Shown: piece after piece, positions 8,850-18,678 of the stretch
Layout of the letters: the number at the start of each line of letters is the position of its first letter
Numbering within the stretch: the first letter of the stretch is position 1
Notes under the pieces: model-generated
Told to the model about the DNA's origin: nothing
Database searches by the model: none
Seen by the model: only the letters and a program-made list of their open reading frames with translations
Source: Promethearchaeota archaeon
GTDB lineage: Archaea; Asgardarchaeota; Lokiarchaeia; Sigyniarchaeales; SOKP01
Length of the DNA: 64,000 nucleotides
Direction: 5' to 3'
NCBI GenBank assembly: GCA_016839555.1
Contig: JAEOUA010000006.1
Span: forward strand, 62,001-126,000
Position numbers and translations under genes: made by a program

Positions 8850-10358
8850 TTAAACTAAATCTTTTTTAACATCATCTACAATCTTCTCACAAGCCAGTTG
8901 AGCAGAGATGATTGTAACGGGAACTCCAACTCCAGGATGGGTGTAATGCCCCGCATAATAGAGATTATTAACTTTATCACTTTTATGATGTGGTCTAAAT
9001 AATGCAGTTTGAAATAAAGTATGTGCCAACCCTAAGGCAGTTCCCTTATAGGCATTGAATGTTTTATTAAAATGTTCATGTGCAACAATTCTTTTTACTT
9101 CGATAGAGTCCCTAAATGATTCTCCAGTTATATTTTCAACTTTTTGAAGTATTTTATCAAAATATGGTTCACGATGGGATTCCATATCTTCAAGATCGGG
9201 AGATACTAACACGAGAATAGTCATGAGTTCCTTTCCTGGTGGAGCAAGTGATGGATCGGATTTAGAAGGAACAGTTATATAAATAGAGGGATCATCTGGC
9301 CATTCGGGATTTTCAAAAAGTTGATCGAAATATTTATCCCAATCTGAATTGAAATAGAAATTATGATGTAAAAAATTATTAAGCTTCTTGTTTAGACCAA
9401 GATAAACTAGGAATGCGGAAGGAGCGATCATCTTCTTTTTCCAGTATTTTTCGGTATATGACCTATATTTTTTATCCAATAATTCCATCTCTCCATGATG
9501 ATAATCTCCAGTACTTAAAATGATATCTGCTTCAAACTCTCCTTTATTTGTAATGATTTTTTTAGCTTTTTTGTCTTCTACCACGATCTTGGATACTTCT
9601 GTGCTGAATTCAATTTTTGCTCCTTGCTCTTGGGCAAGCTTCATTATCCCATCAACGATGGTTCCAAAACCTCCCATAGGATACCAAATTCCAAGGTTCA
9701 TATCAACATGGGCAAGCATAGAATAGACTGCAGGACTAGTTGGCGGAGAAGCGCCCACAAATGCCACATGATATTGAACTATTTTACGTGCTTTATCGCT
9801 GGTAAAAAATTTTTTTGCGTATTTATTCAGTTTCTTAAAAATATGTAGCTTTAATCCGTCTATAATGAGTGTTTTATCCAATAAGTCCCGAACACTCCAA
9901 TAATCCCTGTATAGAAACTTGTTTACCGCAATATCATACATTTTTTGGGAGGATTCTATAAAGTTCTTTAGCTTTTTACCTCCATCTTTTTCAAAGGTGT
10001 CGAATAGCTCGTAATTTTTATTCATATCGTCCATAATGTCTAATGATTCACTCTCACTGAAGAACACTCGATAATGGGGATTTAAACGTATTGTTTCATA
10101 ATAATCTTCAGGTTTTTTACCGAATTGGGCAAAAAGATTATCAAACGCTTCTAACATCATATACCATGACGGCCCCATATCAAAAGTATATCCATCTTTT
10201 TTCCACACCATAGCGCGTCCTCCTGGTCTGTCATTTTTTTCAAGAACGGTCACATCAAAACCTTCTTTAGCTAAAAGCGCAGCAGATGAGAGCCCGCAAA
10301 ATCCGGCGCCTATAACAAATACTTTTCTTCCTTTTATTTCATTCATTGTTATTTTCAC
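8850..10358 (-). CDS. crtI: Phytoene desaturase (CrtI family)
   Basis: 502 aa; an internal ATG at residue 5 (10346) is an alternative start. FAD motif VIGAGFCGLSSAALLAKEG, then RPGGRAMVWKKDGYTFDMGPS, and the C-terminal YYAGHYTHPGVGVPVTI motif are typical CrtI. It likely performs the sequential desaturation of phytoene to lycopene. Its start overlaps the phytoene synthase stop by 4 nt, so this is the copy best placed to be the primary phytoene desaturase. Runs convergent with mvaA, with 45 nt between the stops. Confidence 0.88.
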   Translation of the reverse strand: MKITMNEIKGRKVFVIGAGFCGLSSAALLAKEGFDVTVLEKNDRPGGRAMVWKKDGYTFDMGPSWYMMLEAFDNLFAQFGKKPEDYYETIRLNPHYRVFFSESESLDIMDDMNKNYELFDTFEKDGGKKLKNFIESSQKMYDIAVNKFLYRDYWSVRDLLDKTLIIDGLKLHIFKKLNKYAKKFFTSDKARKIVQYHVAFVGASPPTSPAVYSMLAHVDMNLGIWYPMGGFGTIVDGIMKLAQEQGAKIEFSTEVSKIVVEDKKAKKIITNKGEFEADIILSTGDYHHGEMELLDKKYRSYTEKYWKKKMIAPSAFLVYLGLNKKLNNFLHHNFYFNSDWDKYFDQLFENPEWPDDPSIYITVPSKSDPSLAPPGKELMTILVLVSPDLEDMESHREPYFDKILQKVENITGESFRDSIEVKRIVAHEHFNKTFNAYKGTALGLAHTLFQTALFRPHHKSDKVNNLYYAGHYTHPGVGVPVTIISAQLACEKIVDDVKKDLV

Positions 10359-11194
10359 TTCTTTCTAATCTTAAATATGTTTTTTAAAACAGTTCTAATT
10401 ATCTTTCCTTTAGAAGGCTTCACTTTTTCTTCATATACAATAAATGGGTTTTCTTTGATTTTTAACGCAGTCCATTTATACATATCTGAAGCTGTTTGAA
10501 TAGGGATCCAATATCTTCTTGGGATATATTTAAATCCATTTTCTGCTTCTTCTTGCCACTTAAGATATAGTTCGATTTGATCCCTAAAGAATCTCTCAAA
10601 TTCCTCTTTATTGTTCATCGCTTCTTCTTTCGTTAAGTTTTTTAGATCATAATCCCCTAAAGGAAAATACCGTCTTCCTAACTTAATATCTTCCTTAATA
10701 TCTCTAATAAAATTAATATACTGCATTGCTCTCCCAAGTCTCTCCGCAGCAAAATATGCATTTTCTGATAAATCAAGAATTTTAGCCATAAATAGCCCAA
10801 TAACTTCCGCAGACCCATAGATATATTCAAGTGTTTCATCTAATGAATTATAAACTTTTTTTGTAAGATCTAATTCCATTGAATGCAGAAATGCATCAAC
10901 CCACTCAGGTTTAAACTCTTTTCTTCGCATTAGATCAACGAAATATTCAATAACAAAATTATCAATTTTTTTACCTGAGAGTGCTTCTTCATACAAACGA
11001 CGAAAATTCAAAAATTCCTCCCGTTGTTGGGGTATTGTATCAACATAATTGTCAGCAACCCTCACAAATCCATATAAGATAAATACATCTTCTCTTACTG
11101 ATTTTGGAAAGAATATACTACTATTAAAGTAAGTAGTGCTGCCTTTTCGAAATATTTCTTCGAATTTCTTTTGAATATCTCTTGATAATACCAT
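10355..11194 (-). CDS. crtB: Phytoene synthase
   Basis: 279 aa squalene/phytoene synthase fold. Both Mg-diphosphate-binding aspartate motifs are present: DNYVD (48-52) and DIKED (165-169), along with YIYGSAEVIGLFM and ERLGRAMQYINFIRD between them. It condenses two GGPP to phytoene, the first committed step of C40 carotenoids. First gene of the crtB-crtI pair with a 4-nt overlap. Length is normal for the family. Confidence 0.92.
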   Translation of the reverse strand: MVLSRDIQKKFEEIFRKGSTTYFNSSIFFPKSVREDVFILYGFVRVADNYVDTIPQQREEFLNFRRLYEEALSGKKIDNFVIEYFVDLMRRKEFKPEWVDAFLHSMELDLTKKVYNSLDETLEYIYGSAEVIGLFMAKILDLSENAYFAAERLGRAMQYINFIRDIKEDIKLGRRYFPLGDYDLKNLTKEEAMNNKEEFERFFRDQIELYLKWQEEAENGFKYIPRRYWIPIQTASDMYKWTALKIKENPFIVYEEKVKPSKGKIIRTVLKNIFKIRKK

Positions 11195-11665
11195 TATGTT
11201 AATTTTTTAAAACTAATTTTTATAATTTGTTTTTATTAAATATTAATTTTCAAATAAGATCAGAATAGAGAAAGAAAGTTAAAATATAGTGAGAACATAG
11301 AAAAATTGAAAAAAAGGCTTTAAATGATATTTTTTAAACTCTAATATCTCATATAGGTTCATAATGCTATAAAACTATTGATTTAGATAGGAGAATCAAA
11401 TTTTTGAGAACTTAATAAATAATTATGATAAAAATTTATATGCAGTCACCTTAAGATTTAATTATCTGAGAAGATAAACATAAAGCAAAAATGAAGAGAT
11501 CACCTTCAAAATTTAAAATATATACATTAGATTTTGACATCTCGAAAAATTTATAGTTTAATGATGGATATAGCAAATTCTATTTTACAAATTATTGAAA
11601 CAGAACACGTAAATATAATATAAAACAAAGTTTTAAATTTATCCTTATTTTATAATAAAAATAAT
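11195..11665. other. Divergent intergenic region between crtB and crtZ
   Basis: 471 nt, very AT-rich, no credible gene. A TATA-like TTTTAAATTT at 11631-11640 sits about 25-30 nt before the crtZ start, so crtZ is probably transcribed with almost no leader. Only a 21-codon open frame near 11491 without coding character was seen. The minus-strand crtB promoter must lie near its left end. Confidence 0.4.
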
Positions 11666-12181
11666 ATGGTAAATCTTTTTGATTATTTGCCTTATCCATA
11701 CGGAATAATAATTTCTATAGGTGCTATTATCTTTGCTACAGTATCAATGGAAGGTGTAGCATGGTTTCTTCACAGGTACGTGATGCACCAATTTGGTTGG
11801 TATCTTCATGAGGACCATCATCGATATACAAAAGGAAGATTCCAAAAGAACGATATTTTTGCCTTGATTTTTGCGATATTATCAATAATATTAATTATTC
11901 TTGGATTAAGAGTATACAATCTTCTCTTCTGGTTGGGAATGGGTGTTTCTATATATGGTTTGGGTTATTTTCTCTTTCACGATGTATTATTTCACAAGAG
12001 GATAAAAAATCACTATCGACCAAAAAAAGAGTATATGAAGAGAATATTCGATGCTCACTCATATCATCATCAAACTACTAATTCAAAGGGATCGGGGGGA
12101 TATTCATATGGTTTCCTCTATGCTTCTAAGAAATATAGCACTTTAATAAAAGATTTACAAATAAAAAAGAAGAATGTATAA
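11666..12181 (+). CDS. crtZ: Beta-carotene hydroxylase (CrtZ type)
   Basis: 171 aa membrane di-iron hydroxylase. All four histidine clusters are visible: HRYVMH (36-41), HEDHH (48-52), HDVLFH (105-110) and HSYHH (131-135), plus GW between the first two as in CrtZ. Two to three membrane helices lie between. It hydroxylates beta-ionone rings (beta-carotene to cryptoxanthin and zeaxanthin) and needs molecular oxygen (family knowledge), which suggests at least episodic oxic or micro-oxic life. Only 6 nt from the HMG-CoA synthase gene, so co-transcribed with it. Confidence 0.9.
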   Translation: MVNLFDYLPYPYGIIISIGAIIFATVSMEGVAWFLHRYVMHQFGWYLHEDHHRYTKGRFQKNDIFALIFAILSIILIILGLRVYNLLFWLGMGVSIYGLGYFLFHDVLFHKRIKNHYRPKKEYMKRIFDAHSYHHQTTNSKGSGGYSYGFLYASKKYSTLIKDLQIKKKNV

Positions 12182-12187
12182 TAAAAG

Positions 12188-13810
12188 ATGACCGAATCAA
12201 AAAATGATGATTTTTTCTTTAATGTAGGTATTGATTCAATGGGTTTCTACACATCAAAGTATTACGTGGATCTGAGAGATTTAGCTGAAGTTAGAAATGT
12301 CGATCCAAACAAGTATTTAAAGGGTCTTCTGACAAAAGAAATGCGTATTCCAGGACCCGGAGAAGATATTGTAAGTATGGCGTTAAAAGCCGGCCAAAAT
12401 GCTTTGATGAGAGGAAATATTGATCCAAGTGAGATCGATGCCATATTCCTGGGTACAGAAACGATGACATACGCTGTGAAGTCTGTATCTAATATTCTTG
12501 CAGAAATCTTGAACACTTCACTAAATTGTATAACACAAGATGTCTATAATGCATGTGCGGGTGAAACTCTAGCAGTTTTAAACGCTATAGGACTCATTAA
12601 TAACGGAATAATCAATAAAGCACTCATTATCGGAGCAGATATTTGTAGTTATGAGTTGGAAAGCCCTGGAGAGCCTACTCAAGGAGCGGCAGCGGCAGCT
12701 GTAGTCATTACCAAAAATCCTCGAATAGCAAAATTTGGCAAAAGATTTGGAAAATTTACTGCTAACATAAATGACTTTTACAGATTGCCTTATGAGGATC
12801 ATCCTGTTGTGTTTGGGCAGTACTCTATAAATTCATATATTAGATTTCAGCAGGGAGCATTTGATGATTTCTTCAAAGAAGTGGATTCTATTATACCCGA
12901 TTATTTAGCTTTCCATTCTCCTTTTGCAAAATTACCCTTAAAAAATATCCAGAACTTACTCCTCACTAGATGGGACATATTGAAAAAAATATTACTCGAG
13001 AAACCTATTAATACTGCATCTTCGGTAAAAGTCCAAGAAGAGGCTGTCGAAAATGTGATTAAACTACTTGATAATGTTTTAGAGCCCCTAAATGAAAAGG
13101 AAAAGTTTGTCAACGTCAATGAGATAAAAGAAAAATTACTTAAGAGTATCACACATAAACTCCTGCCAAGTCTCAACGTCCCAATGTCTATCGGAAATAT
13201 GTATTCTGCATCTATATGGTCTCAATTAATTTATCTATTGGAAAGTGTGGTAGACAAAGATGATTTAATATATTTTGGATCTTACGGCTCAGGAGCAACT
13301 TGTATTTCTGGTATGCTGAAAGTTATGCCAGAAGTTTCAGAATTCCGCAAAAAATATCCAACAGTGAACAATTTTATCCAAAATAAAGAGCGTAAATCTA
13401 TTGAAGAATATGAAAAATTAAGAGACAAAAATGATGCTCAAGAAGTTATTTATGCCCAAATTGAACCACACCCTACCGAAGAGAATCATTTTATCGTATT
13501 AAATATGTGTGAAGGAGCTTGTATATCATCAAAATTGAATGGATTAGAGTTTTGTCCAAAAGGGAGACACGAAACTTATCAAAGAAAGCTTCCTTTATAC
13601 GCGGTGGTAAAAGAAATTCCTCTCCAGAATATTGTTGATGAGGATCTATTCAGTTCCTCAATAGTGAGAGTATCTGAAGATGTTAAAAAAGGTGATACAG
13701 TTGAATATAACCTTCTTCGAGCCGGAAAAAATGAATCTATGGTTTGCATAGAGAGTGGTTATATTAATTGGATTCCTACCTACAAACCGATCACTCATCC
13801 ACTCACATAA
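12188..13810 (+). CDS. mvaS: Hydroxymethylglutaryl-CoA synthase with C-terminal extension
   Basis: 540 aa thiolase-fold enzyme condensing acetyl-CoA and acetoacetyl-CoA to HMG-CoA. Catalytic residues are visible: E91 in GTET, C123 in NACAGET and H243 in AFHSPFAKLP. The MvaS-like body runs to about residue 425, with a helical insert rich in Lys/Glu near 255-320. After it comes an extra segment of about 110 residues (from about 430) with predicted beta character that standard bacterial MvaS (about 390 aa) and typical archaeal HMGCS (about 350 aa) lack. In many archaea a separate DUF35 OB-fold protein bridges thiolase and synthase; whether this tail plays that part is untested. Co-transcribed with crtZ. 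Confidence 0.88.
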   Translation: MTESKNDDFFFNVGIDSMGFYTSKYYVDLRDLAEVRNVDPNKYLKGLLTKEMRIPGPGEDIVSMALKAGQNALMRGNIDPSEIDAIFLGTETMTYAVKSVSNILAEILNTSLNCITQDVYNACAGETLAVLNAIGLINNGIINKALIIGADICSYELESPGEPTQGAAAAAVVITKNPRIAKFGKRFGKFTANINDFYRLPYEDHPVVFGQYSINSYIRFQQGAFDDFFKEVDSIIPDYLAFHSPFAKLPLKNIQNLLLTRWDILKKILLEKPINTASSVKVQEEAVENVIKLLDNVLEPLNEKEKFVNVNEIKEKLLKSITHKLLPSLNVPMSIGNMYSASIWSQLIYLLESVVDKDDLIYFGSYGSGATCISGMLKVMPEVSEFRKKYPTVNNFIQNKERKSIEEYEKLRDKNDAQEVIYAQIEPHPTEENHFIVLNMCEGACISSKLNGLEFCPKGRHETYQRKLPLYAVVKEIPLQNIVDEDLFSSSIVRVSEDVKKGDTVEYNLLRAGKNESMVCIESGYINWIPTYKPITHPLT

Positions 13811-13889
13811 TTTTAAAGATTATTTAAGCTTATTTGCTACAACTCGAGGATCAAAACCGAAAAAATCGCAGAAAAAAATAAAAAAAAGT

Positions 13890-14993
13890 TTATATTCGTT
13901 TAAATTCTATTTTCCTTTCTTCTATCCATTCTTTTAGAGAAGAACTAATTACAACAGGGGCTTTTTTTAATTCATCAATATTTTTACTCCCAGTTAATAG
14001 CATTGTAATTTTTAATTCTCTAAAGGTTTGTTCAATAAACGTTTCTATGGAATCCTGTCCTTCTAACGCAACCATAAGAAATGGTCTAGCTAAGGCTGCA
14101 AAATTTGCTCCAAGCCTTAGTGCTTTGGCGATATCAATTCCACTTCTAATTCCTCCGCTGCCAATTATTTGAATGGATGAAGGTCTATTTACCACTGACT
14201 TCACCTCAAGGATACTAGCTGCCGTTGGAATCCCCCAATCCCAAAATAGTTTGCCTAATTCCCTTTTAGATACTTCCCCATATTTTTTTGCTCTATAAAA
14301 TTCCACAGCCACCCAACTAGTTCCTCCTACCCCAGACACATCAATAATATTAATTCCGATATCAAACAATTGTTGAGCAATCTCCTTAGAAATTCCGCAA
14401 CCCGTTTCCTTAATCACTATGGGAACATCTAACTGATCCTTGAGCATTTGTATTTTTTCAATTGCTCCAGAAAACATATTATCACCTTCAGGTTGAATGA
14501 CTTCTTGAATCACATTGAGATGTATCGCTACAGCGTCCGCATCGATATTATCTATAATTTCTTGGACATACTTAAAACTTTCGGAGGTTGTAATTTGAGC
14601 GATTCCAATATTTCCAACGATAGGTATGTCTGGAGCGCATTCTCTTACCACAGAAAAAGAACTTTTTGTTTCTGGATGCTTAAGGATAACTCTTTGACTT
14701 CCCACCATCATTGGGATTTTATATTTTTGAGCCGCTTTTGCAAGTGAAACATTAATTTTTTTTGTCAATTCTGTTCCACCAGTCATTGCTCCAACGAAAA
14801 CTGGTGCTGTTATTGATTTTCCTAAAAATTCACAAGAAAAAGTAAGATCATCTAAATTTAATTCTGGTAGGGTATTATGCACGAATGTGACATGCTCAAG
14901 CCAAGTTGTTTGGTTGCTTTCAACTTTCTCTTGACTTACGAGTAAAATATGTTCATCCTTTCTATTTGTAATTGGAATTTTTCTTATTTCCAT
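13890..14993 (-). CDS. fni: Isopentenyl-diphosphate delta-isomerase, type 2 (FMN)
   Basis: 367 aa TIM-barrel flavoprotein interconverting IPP and DMAPP. Signature segments: FVGAMTGGTELTKKIN, HLNVIQEVIQPEGD with the catalytic Gln-Glu region, VIKETGCGIS, DVSGVGGTSWVAVE and GSGGIRSGIDIAKALRLGA for FMN phosphate binding. It supplies DMAPP and thus GGPP precursors for both lipids and the carotenoid genes next door. Convergent with mvaS (79 nt between stops). Normal length. Confidence 0.93.
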   Translation of the reverse strand: MEIRKIPITNRKDEHILLVSQEKVESNQTTWLEHVTFVHNTLPELNLDDLTFSCEFLGKSITAPVFVGAMTGGTELTKKINVSLAKAAQKYKIPMMVGSQRVILKHPETKSSFSVVRECAPDIPIVGNIGIAQITTSESFKYVQEIIDNIDADAVAIHLNVIQEVIQPEGDNMFSGAIEKIQMLKDQLDVPIVIKETGCGISKEIAQQLFDIGINIIDVSGVGGTSWVAVEFYRAKKYGEVSKRELGKLFWDWGIPTAASILEVKSVVNRPSSIQIIGSGGIRSGIDIAKALRLGANFAALARPFLMVALEGQDSIETFIEQTFRELKITMLLTGSKNIDELKKAPVVISSSLKEWIEERKIEFKRI

Positions 14994-15551
14994 ATATATA
15001 CACTTTATAAATAAAGGTGGTATTTAGTATTAAATTTAAAATTTCTAAATCACTTTATCTTTTTTAATTTTATGTAAATATTTTAGTAATAAATCAATTA
15101 TTTCTAAGCGTTTATTTATTTAGGAATTATATTCTTAATTTTATAGAAGAGGAATATAAAAGAGAGAATGGGAAGTAATATTCCTTTTATAAAAAATTTT
15201 GAGAAGGTAGGATTTACTAGGAAAGTTTTTTTACTTTACTAAAGAATAGTAAGGTTCCTTAATCATATTTTCTTCAAGGAAAAAATCCAAAATTTCTTTG
15301 AATTTTGTCCCGCTAATTCCCGTTTCTAAACTGATATCTCGCTTTTAATACAGTACTATGCTTAAATAACTTCTAATAAACGCTTTTAAGATTCAGAATA
15401 TTTTATTTTTTTCTATTATTATATATCAAAATTAAAAATTTGCCAATAAAATTAAAATTAAGGTTTATATTTTAAAATTATGAATAGATTGTATTATCTT
15501 ACTAGATAAAATGTTAGAATATTATCTTAAAAAATCCTTAAAAAAAATAAT
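14994..15551. other. Intergenic region between fni and gpmA
   Basis: 558 nt of AT-rich sequence. It contains the minus-strand gene remnant described at 15231-15383. No intact gene, RNA or repeat was recognised in the rest. Promoters for the two divergent flanking genes are expected here; no TATA box stands out from the AT background. Confidence 0.4.
15231..15383 (-). pseudogene. Remnant of a small winged-helix-like gene
   Basis: On the minus strand one frame reads RDISLETGISGTKFKEIL then DFFLEENMIKEPYYSLVK before its stop at 15231. The order helix, turn, helix, then a short hydrophobic tail looks like the end of a winged-helix domain. Going upstream, the same frame is interrupted by TAA at 15345-15347 and then continues as SYLSIVLY. 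No start codon or ribosome site was found. Coding-like composition in otherwise plain DNA suggests a decayed gene; family not established. Confidence 0.35.
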
Positions 15552-15560
15552 GTGATAAAA

Positions 15561-16310
15561 ATGAAAAGATTGGTGCTTTTAAGACACGGAGAGAGCCTCT
15601 GGAATAAGGAAAATAGATTCACCGGTTGGACGGATATTGATTTAACTCAAAAAGGATATGAGCAAGCAAAAGAAGCAGCGAGAAAATTAAAGGAAAAAGG
15701 ATTCACTTTTGATATTGCTTACACTTCATTTCTTAAAAGAAGCATTAGAACATTATGGATTGTTTTGGATGAAATGGATTTGATGTGGATTCCAGTCTAT
15801 CGCTCTTGGAAGTTAAATGAACGCCATTATGGGGCACTTCAAGGATTATATAAAACAGAAATCGCGAAAGAATTTGGGGAAAAACAAGTACTCATATGGA
15901 GAAGGAGTTTTGATATTCCTCCTCCTGCTCTTAAAACTACAGATCCACGATTTCCCCAATATGAAGAAAAATATAGAAATCTGGATTTGGAGGATATTCC
16001 TTTAACAGAATCTCTTAAAGACACTATTGCTCGTGTTCTTCCATATTGGAATGATATTATTGTCCCAAGTATCAAATCGGGTCTTAAAGTTTTAATATCT
16101 GCTCATGGGAATAGTCTAAGAGCAATTGTTAAAATTTTAGATAATATCCCAGATGATGAAATTATCAAATTAAATATCCCGATAGGGATTCCTCTCGTGT
16201 ATGAATTAAAAGATACCTTAGAACCAATAAAGAGTTATTATTTAGCTGAAGAGGAGGATTTAGAAAAAGCTATTAAAGAGGTAGAAGATCAAGGAAAAAT
16301 AAAGAAATAA
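15561..16310 (+). CDS. gpmA: 2,3-bisphosphoglycerate-dependent phosphoglycerate mutase
   Basis: 249 aa from the ATG at 15561. A GTG nine bases earlier forms part of the ribosome site (GTGAT, then ATG), so the ATG is preferred. RHGESLWN near the N-terminus gives the phosphohistidine; [19 protein letters not shown] and [12 protein letters not shown] are GpmA signatures. It interconverts 3- and 2-phosphoglycerate in glycolysis/gluconeogenesis. Many archaea use the unrelated cofactor-independent enzyme, so a GpmA type is a bacterial-like trait. No operon partner on this strand. Confidence 0.9.
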   Translation: MKRLVLLRHGESLWNKENRFTGWTDIDLTQKGYEQAKEAARKLKEKGFTFDIAYTSFLKRSIRTLWIVLDEMDLMWIPVYRSWKLNERHYGALQGLYKTEIAKEFGEKQVLIWRRSFDIPPPALKTTDPRFPQYEEKYRNLDLEDIPLTESLKDTIARVLPYWNDIIVPSIKSGLKVLISAHGNSLRAIVKILDNIPDDEIIKLNIPIGIPLVYELKDTLEPIKSYYLAEEEDLEKAIKEVEDQGKIKK

Positions 16311-16462
16311 CACAAAATAATGGAGCTTTATAAAGGTTAATTTTTACATTCCTTTTTCCCTAAAAATTTATTTTTGCATTATGTTTTTTATTTTATATCA
16401 ATTTTTCATATCTTTTATATAGAAAGAATTAGCGTATGAAATATTTTTGTTCTTTTGATCAT

Positions 16463-17098
16463 TCAGCCCTTTGATGCGACCCATTTATCTTGAAAAATAA
16501 TTAGATATAAAGTGATGATGATAGTCATTATCATGAAAAATATAGTATCAATTAACCATGAAAGAGTCGCAATTAAAAAAAACAAGCCTCTATTTCCAAA
16601 CATCCAATGATTTTGAGCCGATATGAAAGCTTTTTCTGCAATATCAATTGCTTTAAATTCTCCTTTAGAGTATTTTATCGCATCTCCGCTCAAGAGGATG
16701 CTTACTCGGACAATATAACGTATGGAAAGAATGAAATTGAACAATGAAAAAAATGCAATTATACTATTTACTCCCATCTGGACAAATCTTAGAGGTAAGA
16801 ATTCTATGCCAAAAAAGGGTGTTTTGGTAAAAATTGCGGCGTTGTACACCCCAACCAATATTCCAATAAGAACTAATAATCCAGAAATAAATGTAGCATT
16901 GCCCATGATAAAATTTCGCAAGGATTGAGTAGCGTATAATAAATTTTCATCATTAGCCCTATTTTTCACCCAATTTTTATATACTAAATTCAATGTAGTT
17001 CTCTGAGAGGGTTTGCCTCGCCTGGATATTATTATTAAAAGGATTAAATATCCTACTAAACAGAATAAAAATAAGATAAGAGCGATTTCATCAAACAT
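16463..17098 (-). CDS. Four-helix membrane protein, DUF599-like
   Basis: 211 aa with hydrophobic segments near residues 5-25, 65-90, 105-135 and 170-205. Features such as RRGKPSQRTTLNLVYKNWV, LRNFIMGNATFISG and HWMFGNRGLFFLIATLSWL resemble the DUF599 family of bacterial membrane proteins of unknown role. Tandem gene context is absent: the gene stands alone on the minus strand, divergent from the permease at 17231. Function unknown; the family assignment is tentative. Confidence 0.55.
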   Translation of the reverse strand: MFDEIALILFLFCLVGYLILLIIISRRGKPSQRTTLNLVYKNWVKNRANDENLLYATQSLRNFIMGNATFISGLLVLIGILVGVYNAAIFTKTPFFGIEFLPLRFVQMGVNSIIAFFSLFNFILSIRYIVRVSILLSGDAIKYSKGEFKAIDIAEKAFISAQNHWMFGNRGLFFLIATLSWLIDTIFFMIMTIIITLYLIIFQDKWVASKG

Positions 17099-17230
17099 TT
17101 TTTCAAAAAACTATAATTTTAATTTTTTTATTTTTTATCACTTATTATATGTTTTATTTAAGGAAGGTTTAAAAATCTTAATGAATTCAAAACTAATTAT
17201 CTATCAATTTAGAATTTAAAGTGATTAAAT

Positions 17231-18673
17231 ATTTTAATTAGCACCATTTTAATAGTAATTACTTTTATTTCTGTAATTCTTTTAATTGTGACAGGAAGGC
17301 TTAATCGAGCAGTGGCATCTTTAGGTGGAGCTCTCATCTGTTTTTTTGTCTTAATTTTTTTAGAGCAATATAAATTTAGTAAAATTTTCGATTTGTTATT
17401 TGGGACCGTAAGAGATGGATTTGCCAATTTCCATAGTATTAGTTTAATTTTAGCAATGATGTTTATCGTTCAGATTACCCATGAATCAGGATTATTTCAA
17501 TTCATTTCAATAAGTCTTATAAAATTATCAAAAGCTAAACCTATTTTGCTTATGACTTTTTTCTGCTTAATTACCCTATTAATTTCGGCTATATTAAATA
17601 ATATTCTAGCTGTTATTATCTTAATACCGCTCACCATAACGGTTTCTCGGATTCTAAATATAAATCCCTCTCCATATATTCTTACTCAAGCAATATTAGT
17701 TAATATTGGAGGAACTTTGTTTTCTATCTCTTCTATTCCAAACATATTAATAACTACCTATGCAAAAATAAGTTTTATCGAGTTTTTTCTAAACGTTGGG
17801 ACACTTTCTTTAGTCGTGTTTGTATTTACTTTAATATTTTTTATCATGCTCTACCGAAGAGACCTAGTCATTCCAAGAGAAAATTTAGATATTTTAATTG
17901 AGTATAATGTATGGAATTTTGTTCAAAATCGAAATCTGTTATATAAATCAATGATCTCATTTATAGTATTATTTTCCCTCTTCATTATTATTCCCCCAGA
18001 ACTTTTAGCTCCAGATATCATCGCATGGATTATTGCAATCAGTTTAATACTAATAAGTAGATTAAATCCAAAGGAAATCTTTTCTAAGGTTGACCTGGAA
18101 TTGATCCTTTATCTATTAGGTATTTTTATCATAGCGGGAGCTTTAGAATTAAGTGGAATTCTAAAATTATTTGGAACCTTAATTTCAAACTTGGGTGAAG
18201 GCGATTCCTACATTTTATTAATTTTAATCTTATGGATTTCTGCCTTATTAAGTAGTAGTATAGATAACATCCCTATAACAAAGGTCTTAATACCTGTGGT
18301 TGGGAATATACAAAATCTTAATTCTGAAGCATTGAGAACGCAATTATTTTATAGCTTAGCTATAGGAGCTAATTGGGGCGATAATTTAACACCTCTTGGG
18401 GATAATATTTTAGTAATGAATATTTGTGAGCAAAATAAACGACCCATATCTTTTAGCCAATTCTTTCGATTAGGATTTTTCACCACAATTTACCAATTAT
18501 TAATCATAACAGTCTATTTTACAGTAGTATTTAAACCAATCCTAGGAATTGTTTTAATTTTTATAATATCGTTCTTAATCATCATATGTTATGTATTTTT
18601 TAAAATTAGTAGAGATAAGTATAAATCGATTGAAAATTTATTTATTAAAGTAAGAAAATTTATCGTGGGGTGA
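17231..18673 (+). CDS. Ion transporter superfamily permease (ArsB/NhaD/citrate-transporter fold)
   Basis: About 480 aa with ten or more membrane helices. AVASLGGALICFF, ILNNILAVIILIPL and SIDNIPITKVLIPV correspond to the paired re-entrant NN/DN motifs of the IT superfamily; GANWGDNLTPLGDN is the second substrate-site motif. It probably moves an anion or exchanges Na+/H+. The first GTG in frame (17288) would cut the first helix; the frame stays open to 17225 and a GTGATT ribosome site at 17221 points to an ATT start at 17231, adding a full hydrophobic helix. Its stop overlaps the ribosome site of the next gene, so the two are coupled. Confidence 0.75.
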   Translation: MLISTILIVITFISVILLIVTGRLNRAVASLGGALICFFVLIFLEQYKFSKIFDLLFGTVRDGFANFHSISLILAMMFIVQITHESGLFQFISISLIKLSKAKPILLMTFFCLITLLISAILNNILAVIILIPLTITVSRILNINPSPYILTQAILVNIGGTLFSISSIPNILITTYAKISFIEFFLNVGTLSLVVFVFTLIFFIMLYRRDLVIPRENLDILIEYNVWNFVQNRNLLYKSMISFIVLFSLFIIIPPELLAPDIIAWIIAISLILISRLNPKEIFSKVDLELILYLLGIFIIAGALELSGILKLFGTLISNLGEGDSYILLILILWISALLSSSIDNIPITKVLIPVVGNIQNLNSEALRTQLFYSLAIGANWGDNLTPLGDNILVMNICEQNKRPISFSQFFRLGFFTTIYQLLIITVYFTVVFKPILGIVLIFIISFLIIICYVFFKISRDKYKSIENLFIKVRKFIVG

Positions 18674-18678
18674 TAATA

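Noticed and set aside
12262-13176. Several minus-strand frames inside HMG-CoA synthase
   Set aside because: Antisense to conserved catalytic regions; no independent support.
13755-13937. 60-codon frame across the mvaS end
   Set aside because: Low-complexity Lys/Phe text over two gene ends; no start signal.
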